This document shows positions 9,152 through 17,809 of a DNA stretch of 64,000 nt, in pieces. This stretch comes from Acidobacteriota bacterium. GTDB taxonomy: Bacteria; Acidobacteriota; Aminicenantia; Aminicenantales; Saccharicenantaceae. The position numbers and the translations under genes were made by a program. Every line of letters begins with the position of its first letter. Within the stretch, counting starts at the first letter, position 1. The stretch covers positions 28,886 to 92,885 of the forward strand of contig JAKQUO010000004.1 of the NCBI GenBank assembly GCA_029569255.1, given 5' to 3'. The notes below the pieces were generated by a model, which was given only the letters and a program-made list of their open reading frames with translations, was not told where the DNA came from and did not search any database.

Positions 9152-10534
9152 TCAATCCAGCCGGCCCAGGACCGGCGCGAGGACGCTCTCGGGCTCGAAC
9201 AGGACCCCGCCCTTGACGACGCGGTGGACGGCCCTTATCCGACGGATGTCCTCCAGGGGATCGCCGTCGAGGACGACGAAATCCGCCAGCTTCCCGGCCT
9301 CGAGGGCGCCCAGGAGGTCGCTTCGCCCGATGGCCCGGGCGCCGTTGACCGTCGCGGCCCGGAGAACGTCCATGGGCGGCAGGCCGGCCTCGGCGAAGAC
9401 CTCCATCTCCCTCCAAAGGGCGAAGCCGGGCAGGAGCGCGAACCCGACCTGGTCGGTGCCGGTGCTGAGGAGGCACCCCGCGTCATAGGCCATCCGGATG
9501 AACCGGCGGACCTTGGCCATGACCCCGGGGCCGTCGGCGGAAGAGGACTCGGCCCGCCGCTCTTCGAGCTTGGCCCAGGCTTCGGCGGTCAGGAACCGCC
9601 TCTCCTCCTCCAGGTGATGGCGGACGGGGTCGAGCGGTTCGGCGATGACGGCCGTCGGGGTCAGGATGACGCCGGACTCCGCGGCCAGCCGCAGGAGGTC
9701 CTTGATCTCGGGCCGGTCGAGATCGACCGAGGCCAGCCAGCGGTTGCGGTCCTTGACCGAGGCCCCGGCCGGAGTGACCTCCGGCAGCTCGAGGATGCCG
9801 TGGAAGATCTCGTCGATGCCCATGAGGATGGCTTCCCGCCAGGTCGCCGCCCCCAGGTGCCCGATGACCTTGACCCCGTGGAGGTGGCCGAACTCGATGG
9901 CCGTCCGGAGAAGGTCCCCCTTCAGGTTCGCATAGACCTTGACCGAGGTCGCCCCGGCCCGGATCCAGCTCTCGATCTTGAGGCGGACCTCCTCGGGGGT
10001 GCGGACGGGATTCATCCAGGCGACCGTCACCGGGTCGCCCTCGATGTAAGGCCCGGAATGGAAAACGCGCGGCCCGAGATAACGGCCGGAATCGACCCGG
10101 TTGCGGAACCCCATGTCCCCTTCGGGCTCCATGGATCCGGGGCTTCGCACCGTGGTCACCCCCGCGGCGAGGTAAAGGGGGCCCAGAAGGTCGCAGGTCG
10201 TGTGGCGCGTGACCAGTCCGCCGAACAGATGCCCATGGGAATCGATGAGCCCCGGGATGACGGTCTTCGTCCCGAAATCCACCGTCCGGAACCCGTCGGG
10301 AAGCCGCGCCTCCCGGGCCGGCCCAGTCCAGAGGATCTTGCCGCCCGCGACGATGATGACGGCGTCCCGGACGGTTCGGCCGGAGGCGGGGTCGATGAGG
10401 AGCCCGCAGCGGAAGACGGCGGACTCGGCCTGGGGAAGGATGCGCTTGGTTTGCGCCGCGGCGCCGCGCGCCGAGGCCCCGGACAGGGCGACGGCGGCCG
10501 CCAGCGCCAAGGCGACGCTCGCTCTCGTCCTCAT
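9152..10534 (-). CDS. Exported amidohydrolase (imidazolonepropionase-like metal hydrolase)
   Basis: A 460-residue amidohydrolase with an N-terminal signal peptide (cleavage near ARGAAAQ). The TIM-barrel metal site is visible: HxH in VIPGLIDSHGHLF (His100, His102), Lys199 in TSVKVYA as candidate carbamylated ligand, His226 in VIGHLG, His245, and an Asp in STGTDQVG. The C-terminus closes the small beta domain (GKLADFVVLDGDPLEDI). Exported relatives often act as peptidases (prolidase-like, removing Pro-containing dipeptides) and fit the peptidase-rich setting; substrate unproven. The start is fixed by AAGGAGG 5-6 nt before the ATG. A good promoter with an AT-rich dyad lies upstream. Confidence 0.88.
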   Translation of the reverse strand: MRTRASVALALAAAVALSGASARGAAAQTKRILPQAESAVFRCGLLIDPASGRTVRDAVIIVAGGKILWTGPAREARLPDGFRTVDFGTKTVIPGLIDSHGHLFGGLVTRHTTCDLLGPLYLAAGVTTVRSPGSMEPEGDMGFRNRVDSGRYLGPRVFHSGPYIEGDPVTVAWMNPVRTPEEVRLKIESWIRAGATSVKVYANLKGDLLRTAIEFGHLHGVKVIGHLGAATWREAILMGIDEIFHGILELPEVTPAGASVKDRNRWLASVDLDRPEIKDLLRLAAESGVILTPTAVIAEPLDPVRHHLEEERRFLTAEAWAKLEERRAESSSADGPGVMAKVRRFIRMAYDAGCLLSTGTDQVGFALLPGFALWREMEVFAEAGLPPMDVLRAATVNGARAIGRSDLLGALEAGKLADFVVLDGDPLEDIRRIRAVHRVVKGGVLFEPESVLAPVLGRLD

Positions 10535-10583
10535 TCGGCCCTCCTTGGAGAAATGCCCGCGGCCGGGCGGGCCCGCCGCCAGG

Positions 10584-10606
10584 GTTATATATTATTGTAT
10601 ATAAAC
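10584..10606. promoter_or_regulatory. AT-rich operator, TATATA-N6-TATATA dyad
   Basis: Sequence from GTTATATA to TATATAAAC begins with GT and ends with AC, as YtrA-type GntR sites do. Perfect arms TATATA lie at 10586-10591 and 10598-10603. It shares ATATATTATTRYATATAA with the site at 2680-2697 and covers the -10 box of the amidohydrolase promoter. Confidence 0.6.
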
Positions 10607-10617
10607 ATGTTTTTCAA
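10589..10617 (-). promoter_or_regulatory. Promoter of the exported amidohydrolase gene
   Basis: Minus strand: TTGAAA (10617-10612), exactly 17 bp, TAATAT (10594-10589), about 55 nt upstream of the start codon. The AT-rich dyad overlaps the -10 and spacer. Confidence 0.65.
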
Positions 10618-10702
10618 CCGGAGCCGCGGGGATGGACCTGTTCGCGTCGCGGAACGCTTGGCCCCGGCCTTCCGGCCCGGCCCGGGAACCCTTCCCCCCC
10701 GG

Positions 10703-12118
10703 TCACAGGGCCGTGGCGACGAACCCGGCGGCCGCGAAAAGGGCCAGGGCGGCCGAGGCGGCGATGAGGGCGTACGGGATCTGGGTCCGGATGTGGCTCA
10801 CGACCGGAACGCGGGCGGCCATGCCCGTGACGATGCTCGTATCGGACAGGGGGGAGCAGTTGTCGCCGAAGACGCCGCCGCTGATGCAGGCGGCGAAGAC
10901 GAGGGCCGGCTCGACGCCCATGGCGGCGGCCATCGGCAAGGCGATGGGGACGAGGATGGCGAACGTGCCGTAGGACGTGCCTGTGGCGAACGAGATGACG
11001 CAACCCAGGCCGAAAAGGAGAGCGGGCAGAAGAAAGGCCGGCAGCCCCTGCTTGGCGACGCCGGCCACGAACAGCCCGGTACCCAGCTGTCGGCTGACGT
11101 CCCCGAGCGTCAGGGCGAAGACCAGGAGCGCGGCGACCGGCAGGAGCTCTCCCATCCCCTTGAACAGGACGTCGAGAACGCCCTTGAAGCTCATGGCCCG
11201 CTTCGCCAGGACCAGCGCGCCGGCGACCGGGATCGCGACGACGGCCGCGTACAGCACCGAGGACGCCCCGTCGCCCTTGAGGATGTCCCCGCCTCCGGTG
11301 ACGTAAAGGGCGGCGAAGACCCCGGCCAGCAGGACGGCCACCGGCGCGGCCATGAACAGCGGGCCCGGCGCGACGCCCGTCCGGGCGCCGCCGAGACCGG
11401 CGGCCTCGTCGCCCGGCGCGTCGGCCGGCGGGGCCCCGGCCGCGGCCGCCTCGTCGGCTCGCCGCATCGGGCCGATGGACAGCCCCGTGGCCATGACGAC
11501 GCCGACAAGGGCCAGGCTGGCCAGGCAGTAGAAGTTGTACGGCAGGGCTCTGACGAGCAGGCGCATCGGCGACTCGACGTTCTGGGTCGCCAGCAGGCTC
11601 ATGTAATAGGCCCCCCAGCTGTTGACGAGGACGATGGCCACGAAGTTGATGCTGACCGTGTGGAGGAAGTAGGCCAGGCGCTCCCGCGAGATCCCGAGCC
11701 GGTCGTAAATGGGCCTCATCAGGAACCCGTTGACCAGGATGCTCGAGTAGCTTTCGATGAATATGGAGACGCCGATGAGGAACGTCAGCGGGTAAACGCC
11801 GCGCTTGGACCGCAGGAGCCGCGTCCGCTCGACCCAGGAGATGAAGCCCTGAAAGCCGTTGGATTCCCGGATGAGGGCCAGGAGCGCCCCGACGAGCAGG
11901 CAGAACACGATGATCTCGATGTTGCCCTTGGCGGAACCGACCCGGAGGGCGTCGTCGACGGATTTGAAGAACGCGGGGAGGACGCGGCCGCCCGAGAGGA
12001 CGATCTCCCCCAGCCATACCCCGAGGAAGAGCGCGGGAACGAGCTGTTTTTTCCAGAGGGCCAGGCCGATCGCGACGACCGGCGGGACGAGCGAGAGGGC
12101 GCCGAACGCGTGCGGCAA
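10703..12118 (-). CDS. nhaC: Na+/H+ antiporter, NhaC family
   Basis: An inner-membrane antiporter with about a dozen hydrophobic segments. It exchanges cytoplasmic Na+ for H+ (or a malate/lactate-coupled variant in some members). The family signature is present near the C-terminus: FATGTSYGTFAILVPIALP and GVFGDNCSPLSDTSI. A hydrophilic Ala/Pro/Gly-rich loop (ADEAAAAGAPPADAPGDE) interrupts the middle. I chose the TTG at 12118, giving 471 residues, because AAGGAG (12130-12125) is 6 nt upstream. The in-frame ATG at 12154 lies inside the predicted -10 box of the promoter, so it cannot be in the transcript. An unusual TTG start may limit expression. Confidence 0.88.
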   Translation of the reverse strand: MPHAFGALSLVPPVVAIGLALWKKQLVPALFLGVWLGEIVLSGGRVLPAFFKSVDDALRVGSAKGNIEIIVFCLLVGALLALIRESNGFQGFISWVERTRLLRSKRGVYPLTFLIGVSIFIESYSSILVNGFLMRPIYDRLGISRERLAYFLHTVSINFVAIVLVNSWGAYYMSLLATQNVESPMRLLVRALPYNFYCLASLALVGVVMATGLSIGPMRRADEAAAAGAPPADAPGDEAAGLGGARTGVAPGPLFMAAPVAVLLAGVFAALYVTGGGDILKGDGASSVLYAAVVAIPVAGALVLAKRAMSFKGVLDVLFKGMGELLPVAALLVFALTLGDVSRQLGTGLFVAGVAKQGLPAFLLPALLFGLGCVISFATGTSYGTFAILVPIALPMAAAMGVEPALVFAACISGGVFGDNCSPLSDTSIVTGMAARVPVVSHIRTQIPYALIAASAALALFAAAGFVATAL

Positions 12119-12152
12119 CGGAGTCTCCTTGCGGGCGTCTTGAGAACAGACC

Positions 12153-12181
12153 ATTATTCACGGAGCGGCCGTCAAAGGCAA
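12153..12181 (-). promoter_or_regulatory. Promoter of nhaC
   Basis: Minus strand: TTGCCT (12181-12176), 17 bp, AATAAT (12158-12153). It decides the start of nhaC, because it overlaps the upstream in-frame ATG. Confidence 0.55.
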
Positions 12182-12279
12182 GCGTCCCTCCCGGGTCCCC
12201 GGCGTGGATTTCCAGGTCCGCATCCGTTATGATAAGGCCCGATGGAGGAGGACCGGGAAGGTCAAGGAGGTCGAGCGTC

Positions 12280-13842
12280 ATGAAGCCTTGCGCCGTTTGC
12301 CTGCTCCTCGTTCTGTCGATGTCCCTGTCGGCCGCGGCCGGCCCCCAGGGGCCTCCGGCGTCCAAGCCGCCCGTCAAACCGGTGGAAACGGCCCCGGTCC
12401 CGTCGGGCCCCCCCGGGGTCATCGCCGAGAGCCCCGTCGTCACCCGGCATACGATCACGATCGGCGGGAAGCCGCTGAGCTACACCGCGGCCTGCGGGAT
12501 GATGCCGATCCGCGAGAACGGCAAGCTCATGGCCCACATCTTCTATATCGCCTATGCCAAGGACGGCGTGAAGGACCGCGAGGCGCGGCCGATCCTGTTC
12601 TCCTTCAACGGCGGCCCGGGCTCCGCGTCGCTCTGGATGCACCTGGGCTTCACCGGGCCCCGGATCGTCGTCTTCGAAGAGGAGGGCTGGATCCCCAAGC
12701 CCCCGTTCCGCCTGGCCGACAACGAGCACACGATCCTCGACGCGGCGGACATCGTCTACATCGACCCGGTGGGGACCGGATACAGCCGGATGATGCCGGG
12801 CGAGGACGCGCACAAATACCACGGGGTGATCGAGGACATCCAGTCCATCGGCGAATTCGTCCGGATGTATCTTCACCGGAACGGACGCTGGAACTCGCCC
12901 AAATACGTCATCGGGGAAAGCTACGGGACCACGCGGGCGGCCGGATTGACCGGTTACCTGGCGGACCAGGGGATCTATCTCGACGGGACGATCCTCGTCT
13001 CGACCACGACCCTGGACGTCCTGCAGGGCGAGGAGCTTTCCTACATGACCATCCTTCCCCATTACACGGCCACGGCCTGGTATCACGGGAAACTCCCGGC
13101 GGACCTCCAGGCCAAGCCCCTCCGCGAGGTCCTGGACCTCAGCGAGGCCTTCGCCCAGGGAGAATACCTGAACGCCCTGGTCAAGGGGAACCGGATGACG
13201 GCCGAGGAGCGGGCCTCCGCCCTCCGGAACACGGCCCGTTTCACCGGCCTTTCGGAGGCCTTCGTCCGGGCGGTCAACCTCCGCGTCTCCCGGACCCGCT
13301 TCCAGAAAGAGCTCCTCCGAAGCGAGAACCGGACCGTCGGGCGGCTGGACAGCCGTTACAAGGGCGTCGACAAGGAAGCCGCGGGCGAATCCCCCGAAAA
13401 GGACCCGGCCATGGACGCCTGGCTGGGGCCTTACACGATCATGGCCAACCGGTATCTCAAGCAGGAGCTCGGCTTCGACACGGACGAGGTCTATCACGTC
13501 TTCGGCAGCGTGTCCCCCTGGAAAAGCATGACCCGGCCCGCGGGGTCGCCCTCGGGGATGCCCGGCGCCCGCCCCGTTTCCGGCGTCGGGGAGATGCTCC
13601 GGGCGGCCATGGGGAAGAACCCCCACCTCCGGGTGCTGGTCCTGGAGGGATATTACGACGGCGCCTGCGATTACTTCGGGGCGGTCTACACATTCGCCCA
13701 CCTCGATCCCGAAGGGGAATTCACGGACCGCATCGAGTTCGCTTTCTATGAATGCGGGCACATGATGTACGTCCGGAAAGCCGACCTGGCCAAGGCCGGC
13801 CGCGACCTGGCCGCCTTCATCGCCGGCGCGGCGCGGAGGTGA
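12280..13842 (+). CDS. Exported S10 family serine carboxypeptidase
   Basis: A 520-residue protein with signal peptide MKPCAVCLLLVLSMSLSAAA. The alpha/beta-hydrolase carboxypeptidase signature is complete: oxyanion segment FNGGPGSASLWMHLG, nucleophile Ser214 in VIGESYGTTR, Asp460 in EGYYDGACDY and His494 in YECGHMMYV. S10 enzymes remove C-terminal residues from peptides and in bacteria are exported. The ATG at 12280 follows AAGGAGG (12264-12270); an in-frame ATG at 12229 lies upstream of that site and next to a TATGAT -10-like box, so it is not used. With the S9, M28 and C69 peptidases elsewhere in the window, it supports a peptide-degrading lifestyle. Confidence 0.9.
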   Translation: MKPCAVCLLLVLSMSLSAAAGPQGPPASKPPVKPVETAPVPSGPPGVIAESPVVTRHTITIGGKPLSYTAACGMMPIRENGKLMAHIFYIAYAKDGVKDREARPILFSFNGGPGSASLWMHLGFTGPRIVVFEEEGWIPKPPFRLADNEHTILDAADIVYIDPVGTGYSRMMPGEDAHKYHGVIEDIQSIGEFVRMYLHRNGRWNSPKYVIGESYGTTRAAGLTGYLADQGIYLDGTILVSTTTLDVLQGEELSYMTILPHYTATAWYHGKLPADLQAKPLREVLDLSEAFAQGEYLNALVKGNRMTAEERASALRNTARFTGLSEAFVRAVNLRVSRTRFQKELLRSENRTVGRLDSRYKGVDKEAAGESPEKDPAMDAWLGPYTIMANRYLKQELGFDTDEVYHVFGSVSPWKSMTRPAGSPSGMPGARPVSGVGEMLRAAMGKNPHLRVLVLEGYYDGACDYFGAVYTFAHLDPEGEFTDRIEFAFYECGHMMYVRKADLAKAGRDLAAFIAGAARR

Positions 13843-13882
13843 TCCCTTCCGCCCGGCTGGGACAAGCGGGGCGGGCCGTTTC

Positions 13883-13912
13883 TTGACGCCCGCCGGGCGC
13901 GGCCGGTATCAT
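13883..13912 (+). promoter_or_regulatory. Promoter of the YCF48-like lipoprotein gene
   Basis: TTGACG (13883-13888), 18 bp GC-rich spacer, TATCAT (13907-13912), 20 nt before the ATG. Confidence 0.65.
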
Positions 13913-13932
13913 GGGCCGCGAAAGAAGGGAGC

Positions 13933-15021
13933 ATGTTCACCTCGCGACGGCGTCCGCTCTTCGAAGCTCTTTGCCTGGCCGCGGCGGCGGGTTCCCTGAT
14001 CATCGCGCCCATCGCCTGCCGGCGACAGCCGGCGCCCGCGCCCCCGGCCCCGGTCTGGACCGTCCAGTCGAGCGGCACGGACGCGAGCCTGCGCGGCGTT
14101 TCGGCCGTCGACGACCGGACGGCCTGGGCCAGCGGCGCGAACGGCACGGTCCTCAGGACGGTCGACGGGGGAGAGACGTGGAGCGCGGTCCCCGTCGCGG
14201 GCGAGGAAGCCGCCGACTTCCGCGACATCGAAGCCTTCGGCCCGGACGACGCCGTGGTCATGGCCATCGCCCGGCCGGCCAAGGTCTTCCGGACCAAGGA
14301 CGGCGGAAAGACCTGGGCGCGGACCTTCTTCGACGACTCGCCGGGGATATTCCTCGACGGCATGGCCTTCTTCGACGAGCGGAACGGGCTGGCCGTCGGC
14401 GACCCGATGGACGGCCGCTTCTTCCTCGTCGCCACGGCGGACGGCGGGGAGACCTGGGCGCCCTTGCCGGCGGGGTCGCGGCCGTCGGCGGCGGAAGGGG
14501 AGTCGGCCTTCGCCGCATCGGGGACGAGCCTGGCCGTTCTCGGCCGGGGCCGGATCTGGCTCACGACAGGGGGCGCCGTCTCCCGCGTCTGGCGTTCGGA
14601 GGACCGCGGCGCCCGCTGGGAAGCCGTCCCCTCGGCGCTCCTGGAGGGCCTCCCGTCGGCGGGCGGCTTCGGGATCGCGTTCCTCGATGGGCGGACGGGC
14701 GTCACGGTCGGCGGCGACTACAGGGCCGAGGACGCGTCCGCCGGCAACGCGGCGGTCACCGCCGACGGCGGCCGGACCTGGAGGGCCGTCGGGGACAAGC
14801 GGCCCGGCGGTTTCCGGGAGGCCGTGGCCTTCGTCCCGGGCTCGAAGCCGCCGGTCGCGGTCGCGGTCGGCCCGTCGGGTTCGGACATCTCGCTCGACCT
14901 GGGCCGGACCTGGTCCCCGGTCGCCGGCCCGGCGGGTTTCCACGCCCTGTCCTTCGCCAAGAGGGGTTGGGCGGGCTGGGCCGTCGGCCGCGGCGGCCTC
15001 GTCGCCCGGCTTCTCTTCTGA
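13933..15021 (+). CDS. YCF48-like beta-propeller lipoprotein
   Basis: A 362-residue exported protein with a probable lipobox IAPIAC (Cys29). The rest is a BNR/sortilin-type propeller with repeated DGGETW blades: TVDGGETWSAV, TKDGGKTWART, TADGGETWAPL, SEDRGARWEAV, TADGGRTWRAV and DLGRTWSPV, about six in all. Ycf48 relatives help photosystem assembly in cyanobacteria, but in heterotrophs the same fold is a general binding scaffold, sometimes a sialidase-like one. Catalytic Asp-box residues of sialidases are not evident. It stands alone with its own promoter. Function unknown. Confidence 0.82.
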   Translation: MFTSRRRPLFEALCLAAAAGSLIIAPIACRRQPAPAPPAPVWTVQSSGTDASLRGVSAVDDRTAWASGANGTVLRTVDGGETWSAVPVAGEEAADFRDIEAFGPDDAVVMAIARPAKVFRTKDGGKTWARTFFDDSPGIFLDGMAFFDERNGLAVGDPMDGRFFLVATADGGETWAPLPAGSRPSAAEGESAFAASGTSLAVLGRGRIWLTTGGAVSRVWRSEDRGARWEAVPSALLEGLPSAGGFGIAFLDGRTGVTVGGDYRAEDASAGNAAVTADGGRTWRAVGDKRPGGFREAVAFVPGSKPPVAVAVGPSGSDISLDLGRTWSPVAGPAGFHALSFAKRGWAGWAVGRGGLVARLLF

Positions 15022-15033
15022 AGCCGCGCCGGC

Positions 15034-15063
15034 TTGACATCGGCCGGGCCGGGGCGCTATAAG
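15034..15063 (+). promoter_or_regulatory. Promoter of the DUF4412-like gene
   Basis: TTGACA (15034-15039), 18 bp spacer, TATAAG (15058-15063), 48 nt upstream of the ATG. Confidence 0.65.
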
Positions 15064-15110
15064 AAACTCAAGAGGCGTCCGCATCCAACGTCATTATTCA
15101 GGAGGACCAC

Positions 15111-15908
15111 ATGTCAAGAAAACGGGCCGTTATCGCCTTGGGCCTGGCGGCGGTCGTCGCCCTGGCCTTCGCCGCGGCGCCGGCACGGGCCGACGTCTAC
15201 ATGAAGCAGAGGACCCACACGGACGCCTTCAAGATCATGGGCAAGGCCCAGCCGGAGAAGGACTCCGTCATGGTTTTCTGGCTCGCCGAGGGCAAGGCCA
15301 GGACGGACAACGAAGGCGACAACACCTCGACGATCTTCCTGGCCGACAAGAAGCTCATCTACGCGCTCGACCACAACAAGAGGCAATACTCGGAGACCCC
15401 CCTCGACTTCGACAAGATGTTCGAGGAGGCCGCCGCGGCCCGGGAGCCCAAGGACTCGGAAGAGGCCGAGGCCATGAAGAAGATGCCCGGCTTCATGAAA
15501 AACATGATGAAGGGCGTCATGGGCGGCATGTCGGCCAAGGTCACCGAGACCGGCGAGACCAAGACGATCGGGAACTGGGCGTGCCGGAAGTACCTCATCG
15601 ACATGACCATGATGGCCGGCGAGATGAAATCGGAGGCCTGGGCCACCGAGGACCTCAAGATCGACTACGGCCTGGCCTTCGCGATGGCCAACGCCATGAT
15701 GGCCGCCCAGCCCGGCTTCGACAAGGTCCTCCAGGAGATGAGGAAGGTCAAGGGCGTCGTCGTCTACCAGACGGCCACGACCACGATGATGGGCGCCGAG
15801 GTCGCCTCGACGACCGAGCTCCTCGAGTGCTCGGACAAGAGCTCCCCGGCCGGGACCTACGACATCCCCGCCGGCTACAAGAAGGTCAAGGCCGTCCGCG
15901 GCATGTAG
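15111..15908 (+). CDS. Exported DUF4412-like protein
   Basis: A 265-residue protein with a clear signal peptide ending near APARA. The mature part starts DVYMKQRTHTDAFKIMGKAQ and is built of short beta-strands with a Met-rich central helix region (KKMPGFMKNMMKGVMGGM). It matches the general pattern of DUF4412 proteins, exported LolA-like half-barrels of unknown function. Two cysteines (in NWACRKYL and LLECSDK) could form a disulfide. Start supported by CAGGAGG 6 nt before the ATG. It converges on the ABC permease gene with 17 nt between stops. Ligand unknown; a lipid or hydrophobic cargo is only a structural guess. Confidence 0.8.
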   Translation: MSRKRAVIALGLAAVVALAFAAAPARADVYMKQRTHTDAFKIMGKAQPEKDSVMVFWLAEGKARTDNEGDNTSTIFLADKKLIYALDHNKRQYSETPLDFDKMFEEAAAAREPKDSEEAEAMKKMPGFMKNMMKGVMGGMSAKVTETGETKTIGNWACRKYLIDMTMMAGEMKSEAWATEDLKIDYGLAFAMANAMMAAQPGFDKVLQEMRKVKGVVVYQTATTTMMGAEVASTTELLECSDKSSPAGTYDIPAGYKKVKAVRGM

Positions 15909-15925
15909 GGGCCGGCCCGGCGGGC

Positions 15926-16693
15926 CTAGACGCCCTCGCTCGTCTCGAAGAAGTAGGCGCCCAGGAAGAGCATCAGGGCGGAGAACCCGGCCATCGCGGC
16001 CAGGTCGACGACGACGGGCAGCGCCGAGGTCCCGGTCAGCGCCCCGCGCAGGCCGTCGACGCCGTAGGTCAGCGGGTCGGCGTAGGACAGGGCCCGGATG
16101 ATCCAGGGGAAGTTCTCGAGCGGGGTCAGGGCGCCGGACAGGAAGAAGAAGGGGAAGACGACGAAGTTCATGACGATGCCGAAGCCCTGCATGTCCTTCA
16201 TCCGGGAGGCGAAGACGAGGCCCAGGCCGATGAAGGTGAACGAGATGAGCAGCATGAACACGAGCCCGGCCGCCAGCGCCGCGGGGCCGCGGAAGCGGAA
16301 GCCCATGACGAGCGAGGCCCCGAAGATGAGCAACCCCTGGAGCATGGACGTGGTCGCGCCGCCGGCGATGCGGCCGAGGACGAGCGACACCCGGCTGACC
16401 GGGGCGACCATGATCTCCTTGAGGAAGCCGAACTCCCTGTCCCACAGGACGGACATGCCCTGCATGGACGAGGAGAACAGCAGCGTCATGCCGATGATGC
16501 CGGGGGCCAGGAAGCCGATGTAGCCGGCCCCGCCGTCCATCCCCGGCACGGGCATCCTCCGGAAGCCGAGGCCGAGGAAGATCAGGAAGAAGACGGGCAT
16601 GGCCAGCGAGCCGAAGAGCCGGGACTTGGCCCGGACGTAGCGGATCATCTCCCGCCGCCACAGGACGTAGACGGCCGTGCCGTGGATCCTCAC
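15926..16693 (-). CDS. ABC-2 type exporter permease
   Basis: A 255-residue inner-membrane permease with six hydrophobic helices and the DrrB/NodJ-like arrangement (YIGFLAPGIIGMTLLFSSSMQG, MVAPVSRVSLVLGRIAGG). It is the membrane partner of the ATPase encoded just upstream; the ATPase stop and this ATG overlap by 4 nt (ATGA), so the two are translationally coupled. Members of this family export drugs, polysaccharide or lipids. The cargo here is not indicated by neighbours. Confidence 0.88.
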   Translation of the reverse strand: MRIHGTAVYVLWRREMIRYVRAKSRLFGSLAMPVFFLIFLGLGFRRMPVPGMDGGAGYIGFLAPGIIGMTLLFSSSMQGMSVLWDREFGFLKEIMVAPVSRVSLVLGRIAGGATTSMLQGLLIFGASLVMGFRFRGPAALAAGLVFMLLISFTFIGLGLVFASRMKDMQGFGIVMNFVVFPFFFLSGALTPLENFPWIIRALSYADPLTYGVDGLRGALTGTSALPVVVDLAAMAGFSALMLFLGAYFFETSEGV

Positions 16694-17688
16694 GCCCTCC
16701 TCCGTTGATGGTGCATGACCCGGGCCCGGTTACGCTCGCCGGCCGTGGCCTCCCGCTCGCGGATGGTCCGGCCGGTGAAGTGGAGGAAGACGTCCTCGAG
16801 GCTGGGCTTGCGCAGGTTGACGCAGCTGACCGCGACGCCGTGCCGCCCGGCCATCACGACGAGGTCGGGGATGCGCCTCTCGCCCCTCTCCATGGTCAGG
16901 GACAGGACGTCCTCGCGGAGCTTGGACCGCTTGATCCAGGCCTCGCGGCCGAGGGCCTCGAGGAAGGCCGCCGCGTCGCCCTCGAGCTCGAGCGAGACGA
17001 CGTCGCCGCCCAGGGCGTCCTTGAGCCGGGCCGGCGTGTCGAGGGCCGCGAAGGCGCCGTGGTCCATGATGGCCACGCGGTCGCAGAGGAAGTCGGCCTC
17101 CTCCATGTAATGGGTGGTCAGGATGATCGTCACCCCCGACTCCTTGTTCAGCTTCCGGACGTAGTCCCAGATGTGGCGGCGCGTCTGGGCGTCGAGGCCG
17201 AGGGTGGGCTCGTCGAGGAACAGGACCTCGGGCCGGTGGGTCAGGCCCCGGGCGATCTCCAGGCGCCGCTTCATGCCGCCCGAGTACTTGTCGACCAGCA
17301 CGCCGGCCTTGTCGGTGAGCTCGACCAGGGCCAGGACCTCGTCGATGCGGCGCCGGCGCTCGGCCTTGCCGAGGCCGTACATCATGGTGTGGAACTCGAG
17401 GTTCTCGCGGCCGGTCAGGCGGCCGTCGAGGGCCGGCTCCTGGAAGACGATGCCGATGCTCTTGCGCACGGCGTCGCGGTCGCGGGCGACGTCGAAGCCG
17501 GCCACGACGGCGGAGCCCGCGGTCGGCCGGAGGAGGGTCGCGAGCATGTTGATCGTCGTCGTCTTGCCGGCCCCGTTCGGGCCGAGAAGCCCGAACAGCT
17601 CGCCCTCGGCGACGGCGAACGAGACGCGGTCGACGGCGGTGAAGCCGTCGAACGTCTTGACCAGGCCTTCCACGCGTATGGCGTCCAA
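16690..17688 (-). CDS. ABC exporter ATP-binding protein, DrrA type
   Basis: A 332-residue ATPase that powers the adjacent permease. Walker A GPNGAGKTT, signature YSGGMKRRLEIARGL, Walker B VLFLDEPTLGLD and the switch His in TTHYMEEAD are all present, and a C-terminal regulatory extension of about 90 residues is typical of daunorubicin-resistance-type ATPases. The start is a TTG at 17688 preceded by AAGGAA; an ATG is not available near the conserved beginning (DAIRVEGLVKTFDG). A TATCAT -10-like box lies at 17716-17711. Function as a general exporter is secure, the substrate unknown. Confidence 0.9.
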   Translation of the reverse strand: MDAIRVEGLVKTFDGFTAVDRVSFAVAEGELFGLLGPNGAGKTTTINMLATLLRPTAGSAVVAGFDVARDRDAVRKSIGIVFQEPALDGRLTGRENLEFHTMMYGLGKAERRRRIDEVLALVELTDKAGVLVDKYSGGMKRRLEIARGLTHRPEVLFLDEPTLGLDAQTRRHIWDYVRKLNKESGVTIILTTHYMEEADFLCDRVAIMDHGAFAALDTPARLKDALGGDVVSLELEGDAAAFLEALGREAWIKRSKLREDVLSLTMERGERRIPDLVVMAGRHGVAVSCVNLRKPSLEDVFLHFTGRTIREREATAGERNRARVMHHQRRRA

Positions 17689-17781
17689 TTCGGCGTTCCT
17701 TCAAAGGAGCCATGATACCACTTTTCCCGGCCGGGAGAAGGCCGGGCCGGCGGCGGTTTTCTCTTTTCGGGCGGATTGTTT

Positions 17782-17787
17782 TATAAT
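17782..17787 (+). promoter_or_regulatory. -10 box TATAAT ahead of the DUF6599/DUF362 pair
   Basis: A consensus TATAAT in GC-rich DNA, 22 nt before the ATG at 17810. No good -35 is seen 17 bp upstream (TTTTCT). Confidence 0.45.
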
Positions 17788-17809
17788 CCGAGGACTGGTG
17801 AGGCTCCCC

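Noticed and set aside
8837..12232. Very long plus-strand open frame opposite the GntR, amidohydrolase and nhaC genes
   Set aside because: It lies antisense to three well-supported genes and its translation is low-complexity Arg/Gly/Asp/Ala, the usual artefact of high-GC DNA.
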